A stretch of 32,482 bases of DNA. It comes from Planctomycetota bacterium (GTDB lineage Bacteria > Planctomycetota > SZUA-567 > JAKLDR01). The position numbers and the translations under genes were made by a program. The stretch spans positions 1 to 32,482 of the forward strand of contig JAKLDR010000049.1 of the NCBI GenBank assembly GCA_022703445.1. Direction: 5' to 3'. The notes under the pieces were generated by a model. That model was not told the DNA's origin and did not search any database. It saw only the letters and a program-made list of their open reading frames with translations. Positions 25,547 through 32,482 of this stretch are shown piece after piece. The first letter of the stretch is position 1, and each line of letters begins with the position of its first letter.

Positions 25547-26184
25547 GGATCCTCTTCATCGGCAACAGCCACACCTCCCGAAACGACCTCCCCGGGCTGG
25601 TGCGCGCTCTGGTCGACTCCGCGTCCGGTCGCCCGGAGTGCGAGGCCGCCCTGTGCGCGGCCGACGGCCGGGACCTGGCCTGGCACGCCGCGGAGGGCGG
25701 GACGCGGCTGGCCCTGGCCGGCAACCGCTGGGACTTCGTGGCCCTCCAGCAGAAGACCCACCCCTTCGACGGCTACGCGGCGCTGGCCGCCGGCTGCGCC
25801 GCCCTGGAGCCGGGCATCAGGGCCGCCGGGGCCCGCGCCCTGATCTACTCCACCTGGAAGCGCAAGGACGCGCCGGAGAGCGACCAGGACGAGCTCGACG
25901 CGGCCCACGCCCGCCTGGCCGGCGAGAGCGGCGCGCTCCTGGTGCCGGCGGGCGCCGCCTGGAGCCTGGTGCGGCGCGGGCACCCGGAGATCGAGCTCTA
26001 CGACGCCGACGGCGCGCACGCCGCCCCGGCCGGAACCTACCTGACGGCCTGCGCCTTCTTCCGGGCGCTGACCGGCAAGTCGCCGCTTGGGCTCCCGGCG
26101 CGCATCGAGGCCAACGGCACACTCCTGGCCGATCTCCCCCCGGATGCGGCCGGAACCCTGCAGCGCGCCGCCGCCGGTGTATAA
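25543..26184 (+). CDS. SGNH-type hydrolase (DUF4886-like), 213 aa
   Basis: Small esterase or deacetylase-like protein. ILFIGNSHTS at the N-terminus is the block I motif with the nucleophile Ser9, in the form typical of DUF4886-like SGNH proteins. DGAHAAPAGTY holds the C-terminal Asp156 and His159 of the triad. WDFVALQQKTHPF in the middle fits the family. No signal peptide, so like the sulfatase it should be cytoplasmic. The GTG start at 25543 overlaps the sulfatase TGA, so the two are probably made in step. A role in removing an acyl group from a sugar fragment is inference. Earlier starts in the frame (25447) lie inside the sulfatase and lack a ribosome binding site. Confidence 0.78.
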   Translation: MRILFIGNSHTSRNDLPGLVRALVDSASGRPECEAALCAADGRDLAWHAAEGGTRLALAGNRWDFVALQQKTHPFDGYAALAAGCAALEPGIRAAGARALIYSTWKRKDAPESDQDELDAAHARLAGESGALLVPAGAAWSLVRRGHPEIELYDADGAHAAPAGTYLTACAFFRALTGKSPLGLPARIEANGTLLADLPPDAAGTLQRAAAGV

Positions 26185-26216
26185 TCTCCCCCGGCACCGG
26201 GCCGGGAGGAGAAACC

Positions 26217-28817
26217 ATGCGGGTTCGATGGACTGCCAGGCTCTGCATCGCGCTGCTGCTCGCCGGCGGCCTGGCCGCCGCGGCGGCGGAGCCGGCTTTC
26301 ACCGGCAAGCCGTCGGTGACCAAGGCGGGTGAGGCCTTCAAGATCGGCTTCGCGGTCTCGGCCCCGACGGACTGCGAGGTGGCCGTGCTCGACGCCGCCG
26401 GAAACGTCGTCCGCCACCTGGCCGCCGGGGTGCTCGGAGGGGAGAAGGCGCCGCCGGCGCCGCTCAAGGCGGGCCTGACCCAGGAGTTCGTCTGGGACGG
26501 CAAGGACGACTTCGGTCAGCCTCCGCCGTCCACCAGCCACCCCGCACCCTTCAAGGTCCGCGTGCGGCTCGGCACCGCCGCCCGGCTCGGCAAAGTCCTG
26601 CTCGACGAGCGCGGCATCGGCTGGTCGCCGCGCTCCGCGACGGTCGGGCCCGACGGCCTGGTCTACGTGCTCCAGGAGCACGCCCAGACCAAGAGCACCT
26701 GGCTGATCGAGGCCTACACCCGGGAGGGCAAGTACGTCCGGACGGTCGCGCCCTACCCGGCGAGCCTCCCGCCCGAGCGCCTGGCCGGCCTGCCGCGCGT
26801 CAAGCTCTCCGACGGGCGGCTCATCCCCCAGATCCAGCACTTCGGTATGCGCAGCATCTACCCGGACAGCATCGGGCTGCGGCCCCAGCGCATGCTGATC
26901 ACCTCGAAAGGCTGGATCGTGCTGGTCAACTCGGCGTCGACCCACAACGCCGGAGGGCGGCTGGTGCAGCGGCTGCTGGTGCTCGACACCGCCGGCGGCA
27001 CCCCGCGCGCGAGCTACCTGGGGCCGGTCACCTCCTCGGAGGGGATGGCCTACGGCCTGTGCTTCACGGCGCTCTCCCCCGACGAGCAGTGGGTCTACAC
27101 CTCGGGCCAGCTCAAGCGCGGCGGGAGCAACGACGACCTGTCCACGGCCCCGCTCCACGCCATCTTCCGCGTCGGCTGGGACGACAAGGATCCGCCCAAG
27201 CCCTTCATCGGCGAACTGGGCAAGGCCGGCGCCGACGAGACCCACCTCAACGCCCCGCGCGGCGTCGACACCGACGCCGACGGCCGGATCTACGTCTGCG
27301 ACCACGGCAACAACCGCGTGGCGGTCTTCGACAAGGACGGCAAGTGGGCCGGCAAGCTCGACGTCGAGTGCCCCGACCAGGTGGTCGTGAACAAGAAGAC
27401 CGGCGCGGTCTACGTGCTCAACTGGAAGCCGCCGGCCGGCTCGGCCAACAACCCGGCGGCCGCCTCCTGGTTCCCGGTCAGCAACACCAAGTACAAGCCC
27501 GCCGACATGAAGGTCGAGAGCAGGGTCTTCCGCTTCGCGCGCTTCGACCCGGCCGCCGCCCCCGCCGCCCCGACCGCCTCGGTGGAGGTCGGCCGGCCGT
27601 ACTGCACCATGACCCTCGACGCCTCCGGCCAGGAGCCGACGCTCTGGCTCTCGCGCAACATCGCCGAGCGGGCCTACGGCACGCGGCGCGGCGTCGAGAA
27701 GGTCGTCGACCTGGGCGCGAAGCTCGCCGAGCCGGTCGAGGTCATCAAGCTCCGGACGCTGCCGGACGTCTACCAGGTGGCCGCCTCGCCGGTCTCCGAC
27801 GACGTCTTCGTGCACTCCTACTCCGAGGGCAGGATCATCCGGGTGGACGGGCTCACCGGCGAGGCCAAGGTCCTCCCCGTGGGCGGCGGCGACGTGGCCG
27901 CCGGGCCGCAGGGGCAGCTCGTCGTCTACAACTACGTCCACTACTTCAAGAGCCTGGCGAAGCTCGACCAGTACGATCGCGAGGGGAAGCCCTCGCCCTT
28001 CGCTGCCGGCGGCGCGGCGGTCATTCCGGACATCGCCGCCAACCACTGGGGCCACGAGAACACCGGCTCGCGCGGCTTCTCGGTCTCGCCGCGCGGCGAG
28101 CCGGTGATCGTCGGCCGCCGCGAGAACGAGGACTACTCCGTCCGGGCGCTGGCCGCCGACGGCAAGGAGCGCATCCTGGTGCGCGGGCTGCGCGGCGAGG
28201 ACGGCGCGCCGGTGGTGGACCTGGCCGGCAACGTCTACGTGGCCTCGGCCGCGCGGCCGGCCGACGGGCTCGTCCCGGCCGAGCTCCGGGATACGCCCGC
28301 GGCGGCCGGCTACGCCGCGATGTACGGCAGCGTGATCAAGTTCAGGCCGGCCGGCGGGGCGCTCTGCTACCCTCCGGCCGACCCCAAGAAGGTCGACGCC
28401 GCCAACCCCTGGCCGCCGGCCGACGCCGGGGAGCTGCTCAAGCTCTCCGCCGGCAACAAGACCGACGTCTACGCCCGCGACGCGCTCTGGGCCGCGCCGG
28501 GCTTCTCGATCGTCCCCAACGGGCCCTTCTGCCACTGCTACACCAGCCGCTTCGCGGTGGACGGCTACGGGCGGGTCTTCATGCCCGACGCCGGGCTCTT
28601 CGCGGTGCGGGTCGTCGACGGCGCGGGAAATCCGCTCCTGATCTTCGGCGAGTACGGCAACGCGGACGACTCGGGAGCGGCGGGCCGCATCCCGCTGGGA
28701 TGGCCCTACGCGGTCAGCTTGGGCAGGAGCGGCGTCTACGTCAGCGACTTCGTCAACCGGCGGGTCCTGCGCGTGGACCTGACCTGTGCCGCCGAGGCGG
28801 TTGCGGAAATCAGGTAG
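26217..28817 (+). CDS. Divergent secreted beta-propeller with FlgD-like Ig domain (P4), 866 aa
   Basis: Most divergent of the four propellers. Signal peptide near residues 5-25 (TARLCIALLLAGGLAAAAA). FlgD-like domain with CEVAVLDAAGNVVRHLAAG and FVWDGKDDFGQP, followed by the heptad-derived PPSTSHPAPF. Blades include GVDTDADGRIYVCDHGNNR near residue 349 and RFAVDGYGRVFMPDAG near 778. It ends VLRVDLTCAAEAVAEIR, not the shared tail of P1-P3, and has its own middle region with a Trp/Pro-rich loop. GGGAGGAG precedes ATG 26217. TATAAT at 26180-26185 just upstream could be a -10 box, but no good -35 accompanies it and it spans the SGNH stop codon. Probably the last secreted member of cluster B; likely another ligand. 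Confidence 0.78.
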   Translation: MRVRWTARLCIALLLAGGLAAAAAEPAFTGKPSVTKAGEAFKIGFAVSAPTDCEVAVLDAAGNVVRHLAAGVLGGEKAPPAPLKAGLTQEFVWDGKDDFGQPPPSTSHPAPFKVRVRLGTAARLGKVLLDERGIGWSPRSATVGPDGLVYVLQEHAQTKSTWLIEAYTREGKYVRTVAPYPASLPPERLAGLPRVKLSDGRLIPQIQHFGMRSIYPDSIGLRPQRMLITSKGWIVLVNSASTHNAGGRLVQRLLVLDTAGGTPRASYLGPVTSSEGMAYGLCFTALSPDEQWVYTSGQLKRGGSNDDLSTAPLHAIFRVGWDDKDPPKPFIGELGKAGADETHLNAPRGVDTDADGRIYVCDHGNNRVAVFDKDGKWAGKLDVECPDQVVVNKKTGAVYVLNWKPPAGSANNPAAASWFPVSNTKYKPADMKVESRVFRFARFDPAAAPAAPTASVEVGRPYCTMTLDASGQEPTLWLSRNIAERAYGTRRGVEKVVDLGAKLAEPVEVIKLRTLPDVYQVAASPVSDDVFVHSYSEGRIIRVDGLTGEAKVLPVGGGDVAAGPQGQLVVYNYVHYFKSLAKLDQYDREGKPSPFAAGGAAVIPDIAANHWGHENTGSRGFSVSPRGEPVIVGRRENEDYSVRALAADGKERILVRGLRGEDGAPVVDLAGNVYVASAARPADGLVPAELRDTPAAAGYAAMYGSVIKFRPAGGALCYPPADPKKVDAANPWPPADAGELLKLSAGNKTDVYARDALWAAPGFSIVPNGPFCHCYTSRFAVDGYGRVFMPDAGLFAVRVVDGAGNPLLIFGEYGNADDSGAAGRIPLGWPYAVSLGRSGVYVSDFVNRRVLRVDLTCAAEAVAEIR
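26521..26548. repeat. GC-shifted heptad array inside the P4 coding sequence
   Basis: CTCCGCC, GTCCACC, AGCCACC and CCGCACC occupy the site homologous to 21730-21757 in P3, again directly after DDFGQP codons. The protein segments are similar (PPSTLHPQPF and PPSTSHPAPF), so a shared origin followed by drift toward the genome composition is likely. Confidence 0.55.
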
Positions 28818-28825
28818 GCCGGCGC

Positions 28826-29815
28826 ATGGAAATAGTCTATTGCTCCATCTGCGGCAAGATGGTGCCGCCGGGCGGCGCGGACGACGGCCGGCACTATGTG
28901 CGCAACGGCGAGCCGGTCTGTCCCAGGTGCTACCGGCAGCTCCCTCCGGAGGAGCACAGCGGCACGACGGTCACGGCCTCCGAGCCGGTGAGGGGCCGGT
29001 CGCTGCTCACGCCGGCCTCCGGCGTCCGCACCGGGCGCCCGTCGGGCCTGCCGGGCCGCGACACGCCCGTCACCACTCCCATCCTTCCGGTGGACCGCCC
29101 GGGCCCGGAACGTCAGGTGCCGCCCGCCGCCCCGGACTCCGCAGGCGGCCGGCGGACATCGGGGCCGCTGCCCGCCTCCGGCCGCCGGAGCGCCGCGCTC
29201 GTGGCGGGGGCGGCCGTCGCCGCCGGGCTGCTCCTGGTCGGAGCCGCGGTCGGCCTGCTCCGCGCCCGTTCGGGGGGGGCGCCCGAACCGGCGGCGACCG
29301 CTCCGGCCCGGCCCGGCCCGGAGGGGCCGGCCGGCCCACCGAGCGGCTCCGGCGCGGCGCCGGTCCCGGCGGAGTCCGGCCTGGTCCTGCTGCTCAGCCA
29401 CACGGGACAGGGCAAGTTCGTCCTGGCCCCGGCCGGCAGCCCGGACTGCATGCGCAAGGGCGCGCTGGTGGAGAGGGACAAGAAGGCGGTCTTCCTGGAG
29501 ATCCCCCCGGAACTGGAGGGTCAGCCCCGCACGTTCGGTCCTTGGTACGGCCCGGGACCGAAGGACCAGCTCTTCCGGATCACGGTGCTCAGGCCCTGCA
29601 CCGTATACGCGCTGGGCGGCTCGCGGGCCGGCAATGCGGAGCTGAAAGCCGCGGGGTGGCAGCTCCTGCCGGAGCCGGCGGTCTGCGGGGACCCCGCCTC
29701 GGGCAAGCGGGACAAGCTTCAGGTATGGAGGCGCGACGTCGCGCCGGGGGAGCTCCGGCTCGCCCGCGACAAGCACAACTTCATGCTGAACTTCGTCTTC
29801 GTGCCCAGGAAATAG
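28826..29815 (+). CDS. Zinc-ribbon, single-transmembrane protein of unknown function, 329 aa
   Basis: Four cysteines, C6, C9, C32 and C35 (YCSICGK and CPRCYRQ), form a probable zinc ribbon at the N-terminus. A Pro/Gly/Thr-rich linker follows to about residue 120, then one transmembrane helix (ALVAGAAVAAGLLLVGAAVG). After the helix another Pro-rich linker leads to a C-terminal domain of about 130 residues (VLLLSHTGQGKFVLAPAG to LNFVFVPRK) that I do not recognise; it would lie outside the membrane if the ribbon is cytoplasmic. This layout is common in Planctomycetota. ATG 28826 follows P4 by 8 bp; its ribosome binding site is weak, so coupling to P4 is plausible. Converges with the next gene, 15 bp apart. 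Confidence 0.65.
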   Translation: MEIVYCSICGKMVPPGGADDGRHYVRNGEPVCPRCYRQLPPEEHSGTTVTASEPVRGRSLLTPASGVRTGRPSGLPGRDTPVTTPILPVDRPGPERQVPPAAPDSAGGRRTSGPLPASGRRSAALVAGAAVAAGLLLVGAAVGLLRARSGGAPEPAATAPARPGPEGPAGPPSGSGAAPVPAESGLVLLLSHTGQGKFVLAPAGSPDCMRKGALVERDKKAVFLEIPPELEGQPRTFGPWYGPGPKDQLFRITVLRPCTVYALGGSRAGNAELKAAGWQLLPEPAVCGDPASGKRDKLQVWRRDVAPGELRLARDKHNFMLNFVFVPRK

Positions 29816-29830
29816 AACCGGCGCCCGGGG

Positions 29831-30850
29831 CTACATCCCCCCCTGGACCTGGACCTGCACGCCGTTCTGCATCATGATGACCCCGCCGCCGGAGCCGAAG
29901 CCGGCCGAGGGGTCCGGGGGCTTCAGGCTCTCGGGCTTGATGGCCTCGAGCACCTGGCCGGCGCGCTGCTTGACCTCCGGGTCCGCGCTGCCCTTGGCGG
30001 CGGCCTCCATCAGCGGCTTGATCGCCGGGCCCTTGGCGGAGAGCGCCTTGGTGGCCGCCTCGCGGGTGGCGTAGTCGTCGCTGCCCAGCTCCTTGACGAG
30101 CTTCTCGACCGCGGCCTGATCCTCGGCGGACAGCTTCGGGGGGTTGTCCCAGTCGGCCAGGCGCTTGACCGCCTCGCGGGCCGCGGCCAGGGCCTTCTCC
30201 GGAACGCCGTCGAGCAGCGGGAGGACCAGCTTGTAGAGCCGCACGGCCGGCTTGGCGTCGCCGGCATCCTTGCCGTCGTCGCCCTTCTTGTTCTCGACGG
30301 CCTTGAGGAAGACCAGCGCGGTCTTGTCCTTGGCCAGGGTGAAGGGCACGGTGGTCTGGCGGCTGAAGCGGCGGACCATGGCGCCGTTGGGGTCCTTCCA
30401 CTCCTGGTCCAGGTTGACGAGCATCATCTCGGTGGCGCCGTTCTTGAAGGTGCTGGCCTGGATCCGGACGGCCTTGACCTCCTTGTCGCCCCGGAGCACC
30501 TCGGTGACCTCGGCGCTCACGAGCTTCTCGGTGCCGCCCATGCCGCCGCCCATCCGGACGACGCCCAGGCCCAGGACGTTGGGCTTGGCCTCGGCGTCGT
30601 CTTTCTTATCCGCGGCGTCGTCCTTCTTCGGCTCGGAGACCTCGGTGACCTTGATCACCGCGACCAGGTCGGCCTGGCCGGTGGCGGCGGCCACCTGCTT
30701 GAGCTGGGCCTCGTTGAGCTCCGCGCCGGCCGGGGCCGCGGCTCCGCCGCCGACCTCCACGCCCACCGCCACCCCGGCGGCCAGGCTCCGGCCGGCCCCC
30801 AGGGACAATGCCAGGATCGCCAACGGAAGGACCGCAATCGCACTGCGCAT
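29831..30850 (-). CDS. Secreted HEAT-like repeat protein, 339 aa
   Basis: Exported protein of unknown function. Signal peptide MRSAIAVLPLAILALSLGAG. The middle part is a beta-rich domain of about 150 residues (LVAVIKVTEVSEPKK, LVSAEVTEVLRGDKEVKAV), and the C-terminal 80 residues are HEAT-like: KLVKELGSDDYATREAATKA, then LSAKGPAIKPLMEAAAKG and a closing helix. It ends with a Gly/Met/Gln-rich tail. ATG 30850 is chosen because GAGGAG stands 7 nt ahead; frames open further upstream lack this. Paralog of the next minus-strand gene, 89 bp upstream. Confidence 0.65.
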   Translation of the reverse strand: MRSAIAVLPLAILALSLGAGRSLAAGVAVGVEVGGGAAAPAGAELNEAQLKQVAAATGQADLVAVIKVTEVSEPKKDDAADKKDDAEAKPNVLGLGVVRMGGGMGGTEKLVSAEVTEVLRGDKEVKAVRIQASTFKNGATEMMLVNLDQEWKDPNGAMVRRFSRQTTVPFTLAKDKTALVFLKAVENKKGDDGKDAGDAKPAVRLYKLVLPLLDGVPEKALAAAREAVKRLADWDNPPKLSAEDQAAVEKLVKELGSDDYATREAATKALSAKGPAIKPLMEAAAKGSADPEVKQRAGQVLEAIKPESLKPPDPSAGFGSGGGVIMMQNGVQVQVQGGM

Positions 30851-30939
30851 GAACGTTCTCCTCATCGCAACCCGGAATCTGCTCCGCCGGACTCCGTCGG
30901 CCGGTAGCGTAACCTGGGCGCCCCCGCGATGCAACCGCC

Positions 30940-32121
30940 TCACTCGGTAGCGGGGGTCGCCAGGAGGCCGGCGACCAGCTCCAGCCTGAGCGCCGGCGGC
31001 CTGAGCTCCTCCAGGATCAGCTCGGCGCGGCTCTTCGCCTCGGGGTCGCCCCCGGACTTGATCCCCGCCTCGAGCAGCGCCCGGACCGCCCGGCCCTTGG
31101 CGGCCAGGGCCTTGGTGGCGGCCTCCCGCGCCCGGAAGTCGGCCGAGCCCAGCTCGGCGAAGAGCTTCCTGGCGGCGGCCTCGTCATCGGAAGAGAGCTT
31201 CGGCGGGCTGTCCCACTCGGCCATCTGTCTGAGCTGGTCCCGGACGGCCGAGGCCAGCCGGGCCGCGGCGGCGATCCGGTCGACCCGGTCCTCGGCCTTG
31301 AGGTCGGGGGCTTCCACCATCGCCACTTCGACCAGGGGCTTGTCGGCGCAGCCCTTGGCGGCCAGGCCCTTGGCGGCCGCCGCGCGGGTCGGGAAGTCCT
31401 CGCTGACCAGCTCGCCGACCAGCTTCCTGACCGCCTCCGTCTCCTCGGCCTGGAGTCTGGGCAGCTTCTCCCACTCGGTCACCTGCTTCTGGATCTCCCG
31501 GACCGCCGCGGTCAGGCGCTCGGCCTCCGGGCCCATCAGCGGGCCGGCCGGCGACCAGACCTTCTCGGCGGGCTTGCCCTCCGCGGCCGGCTTGTCCGCG
31601 GCCCGCAGGAAGACGATGGCCCGCCCGCCCTTGGCCAGGGTGAGCGGGAAGGACGGCTTGCGGTAGTGGGCCTTGAAGGAGGTGGTCCGGGACATCTCCG
31701 CGGCGTCGGCCACCACCAGGGCGAGCTCCTTGCCGGTGGCCAGGCTGGTGAAGACCCGGAACTTGACGGTCTTGAGGTCCCGGACGTCCCTCTCGCCCTT
31801 GAGGACCTCCTCGACCTCCACGGCGACCTGGCGCTTCTTGATCTTGTCCCACATGTTGGGCACGCCGAAGATCTGGGCGAGCTGGGCCTCGTCGCCCTCC
31901 AGGCCTTCGCCCGGGGGTTTGGCGTCGCCGAGCTCGGTCACCTTGACCAGGGCGATCAGGTCGGCGCGCCCGAAGGCCGCCGGCAATCGCCGGGCCAGGC
32001 CATCGTCGAGCGGCGGGGCCGCCTTGCGGGCGGCCTCCTCGCCGGCGGCGGCCGGAAGCAGCGCGGCGGCAAGCAGGACGGTGGTCAGGCAGGTTGCGGC
32101 CAGGCAGGGCGCGGCTCTCAC
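30940..32121 (-). CDS. Secreted HEAT-like repeat protein with two repeat units, 393 aa
   Basis: Paralog of the 29831-30850 gene. GTG start at 32121 gives the signal peptide RAAPCLAATCLTTVLLAAAL. The middle domain has LIALVKVTELGDAKP and VAVEVEEVLKGERDVRDL, matching its paralog. The HEAT-like unit is duplicated: WEKLPRLQAEETEAVRKLVG with LVSEDFPTRAAAAKGLAAKG, then WDSPPKLSSDDEAAARKLFA with LGSADFRAREAATKALAAKG. The paralog has one such unit. The start overlaps the upstream gene's TGA as GTGA, implying coupled translation. Unknown role. Confidence 0.65.
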   Translation of the reverse strand: MRAAPCLAATCLTTVLLAAALLPAAAGEEAARKAAPPLDDGLARRLPAAFGRADLIALVKVTELGDAKPPGEGLEGDEAQLAQIFGVPNMWDKIKKRQVAVEVEEVLKGERDVRDLKTVKFRVFTSLATGKELALVVADAAEMSRTTSFKAHYRKPSFPLTLAKGGRAIVFLRAADKPAAEGKPAEKVWSPAGPLMGPEAERLTAAVREIQKQVTEWEKLPRLQAEETEAVRKLVGELVSEDFPTRAAAAKGLAAKGCADKPLVEVAMVEAPDLKAEDRVDRIAAAARLASAVRDQLRQMAEWDSPPKLSSDDEAAARKLFAELGSADFRAREAATKALAAKGRAVRALLEAGIKSGGDPEAKSRAELILEELRPPALRLELVAGLLATPATE

Positions 32122-32482
32122 TCGGCTTTCTCCTTGGTCTCGACGATCTTCAGATCATCGAAGTGGTAGACGCCCGGCGGCCAGTAGGCGTAGATCATGA
32201 CCCGCATCTTCTTCACCGCCGGGGTGCGCTTGGTGGGGTGGAAGTCGCGCTCGAAGGCCGTCCACTTGTCGACCTCGCCCAGGCGGCAGGCGAGATACGT
32301 GTTGTAGACCTCGCGCAGCTCGCCGTTCACCTCGGCGTAGCCCTTGACGAAGATCTTCGGGAAGAAGAAGTCGTCGGCCTTGACGCTGCTCCTGACCGTC
32401 ACCGAGAGCTTGTAGGCCGTCTCCGGCCTGACCTCGATGTAGTCGGAGTAGACGGCCACGCCCTTTGTGCCGCCGACCGTGT
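32118..32482 (-). CDS. 3' part of a gene for a jelly-roll/CBM-like protein (5' end outside the window)
   Basis: The frame is open to the window edge; a GTG at 32459 is internal to the conserved domain, so the true start lies beyond 32482. The visible 121 or so residues look like a carbohydrate-binding-type jelly roll: YSDYIEVRPETAYKLSVTVR, KIFVKGYAEVNGELREVYN, WTAFERDFHPTKR, MRVMIYAYWPPGVYHFDDLK. The last strand FDDLKIVE is the typical end of such domains. It stops at 32118, overlapping the start of the HEAT-like gene. Catalytic domains, if any, are outside the window. Confidence 0.6.
   Translation of the reverse strand, partial: TVGGTKGVAVYSDYIEVRPETAYKLSVTVRSSVKADDFFFPKIFVKGYAEVNGELREVYNTYLACRLGEVDKWTAFERDFHPTKRTPAVKKMRVMIYAYWPPGVYHFDDLKIVETKEKAE

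Noticed and set aside
26180..26185. TATAAT as a promoter for P4
   Set aside because: It spans the stop codon of the SGNH gene (GTA TAA T) and no -35-like hexamer lies 16-18 bp upstream; chance is sufficient, although such AT-rich hexamers are rare here.

Overview
The window is GC-rich, bacterial and densely coded. Several traits together suggest a member of the Planctomycetota/Lentisphaerota/Verrucomicrobiota (PVC) side of the tree, though no phylogenetic marker is present: large families of secreted beta-propeller proteins, DUF4091/GH123-like proteins, GntR regulators fused to a sugar-binding-protein-like effector domain, a membrane-anchored alpha/alpha-toroid protein with a TonB-like N-terminus, a zinc-ribbon/single-TM protein, and HEAT-like secreted paralogs. 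This assignment is inference.

Layout. Positions 287-2290 (-) encode a glycosidase-like protein divergent from a GntR-type regulator (2473-3561, +). The regulator heads cluster A: propeller P1 (3572-6103), GH123-like G1 (6222-8222, broken by one in-frame TAG), propeller P2 (8249-10792), a kelch-like secreted protein (10872-12251) and a URO-D-like protein (12340-13530). A TonB-like/toroid gene (13559-15136, -) closes this half. A second GntR-type regulator (15456-16598) heads cluster B: a large GH123-like protein G2 (16631-19363), GH123-like G3 (19463-21382), propeller P3 (21408-24008), a sulfatase (24026-25546), an SGNH hydrolase overlapping it (25543-26184), propeller P4 (26217-28817) and a zinc-ribbon membrane protein (28826-29815). 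On the minus strand at the right edge sit two tandem HEAT-like secreted paralogs and the 3' end of a jelly-roll-like protein.

How it may work. The clusters look like two copies of one design: a regulator followed by secreted propellers with an N-terminal FlgD-like fold and secreted GH123-like proteins. The sulfatase and SGNH hydrolase suggest an acyl- or sulfate-decorated, amino-sugar-containing glycan, but no substrate can be read from sequence. The two regulators have nearly identical recognition helices and share a 47-nt identical stretch, so cross-regulation is plausible.

The most unusual signal is repeat invasion. Two repeat types recur: (i) degenerate 7- or 8-bp tandem repeats in intergenic spacers, as inverted pairs or single arrays, and also inside two propeller genes; (ii) a palindromic element built on TTCGACA..GCTCA. 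The palindrome is in frame inside G1 (+48 nt against its paralog), present as a half element in P3 (+24 nt), and splits one arm of a heptad inverted repeat at 10944-10988, where the unsplit arm serves as an internal empty-site control.
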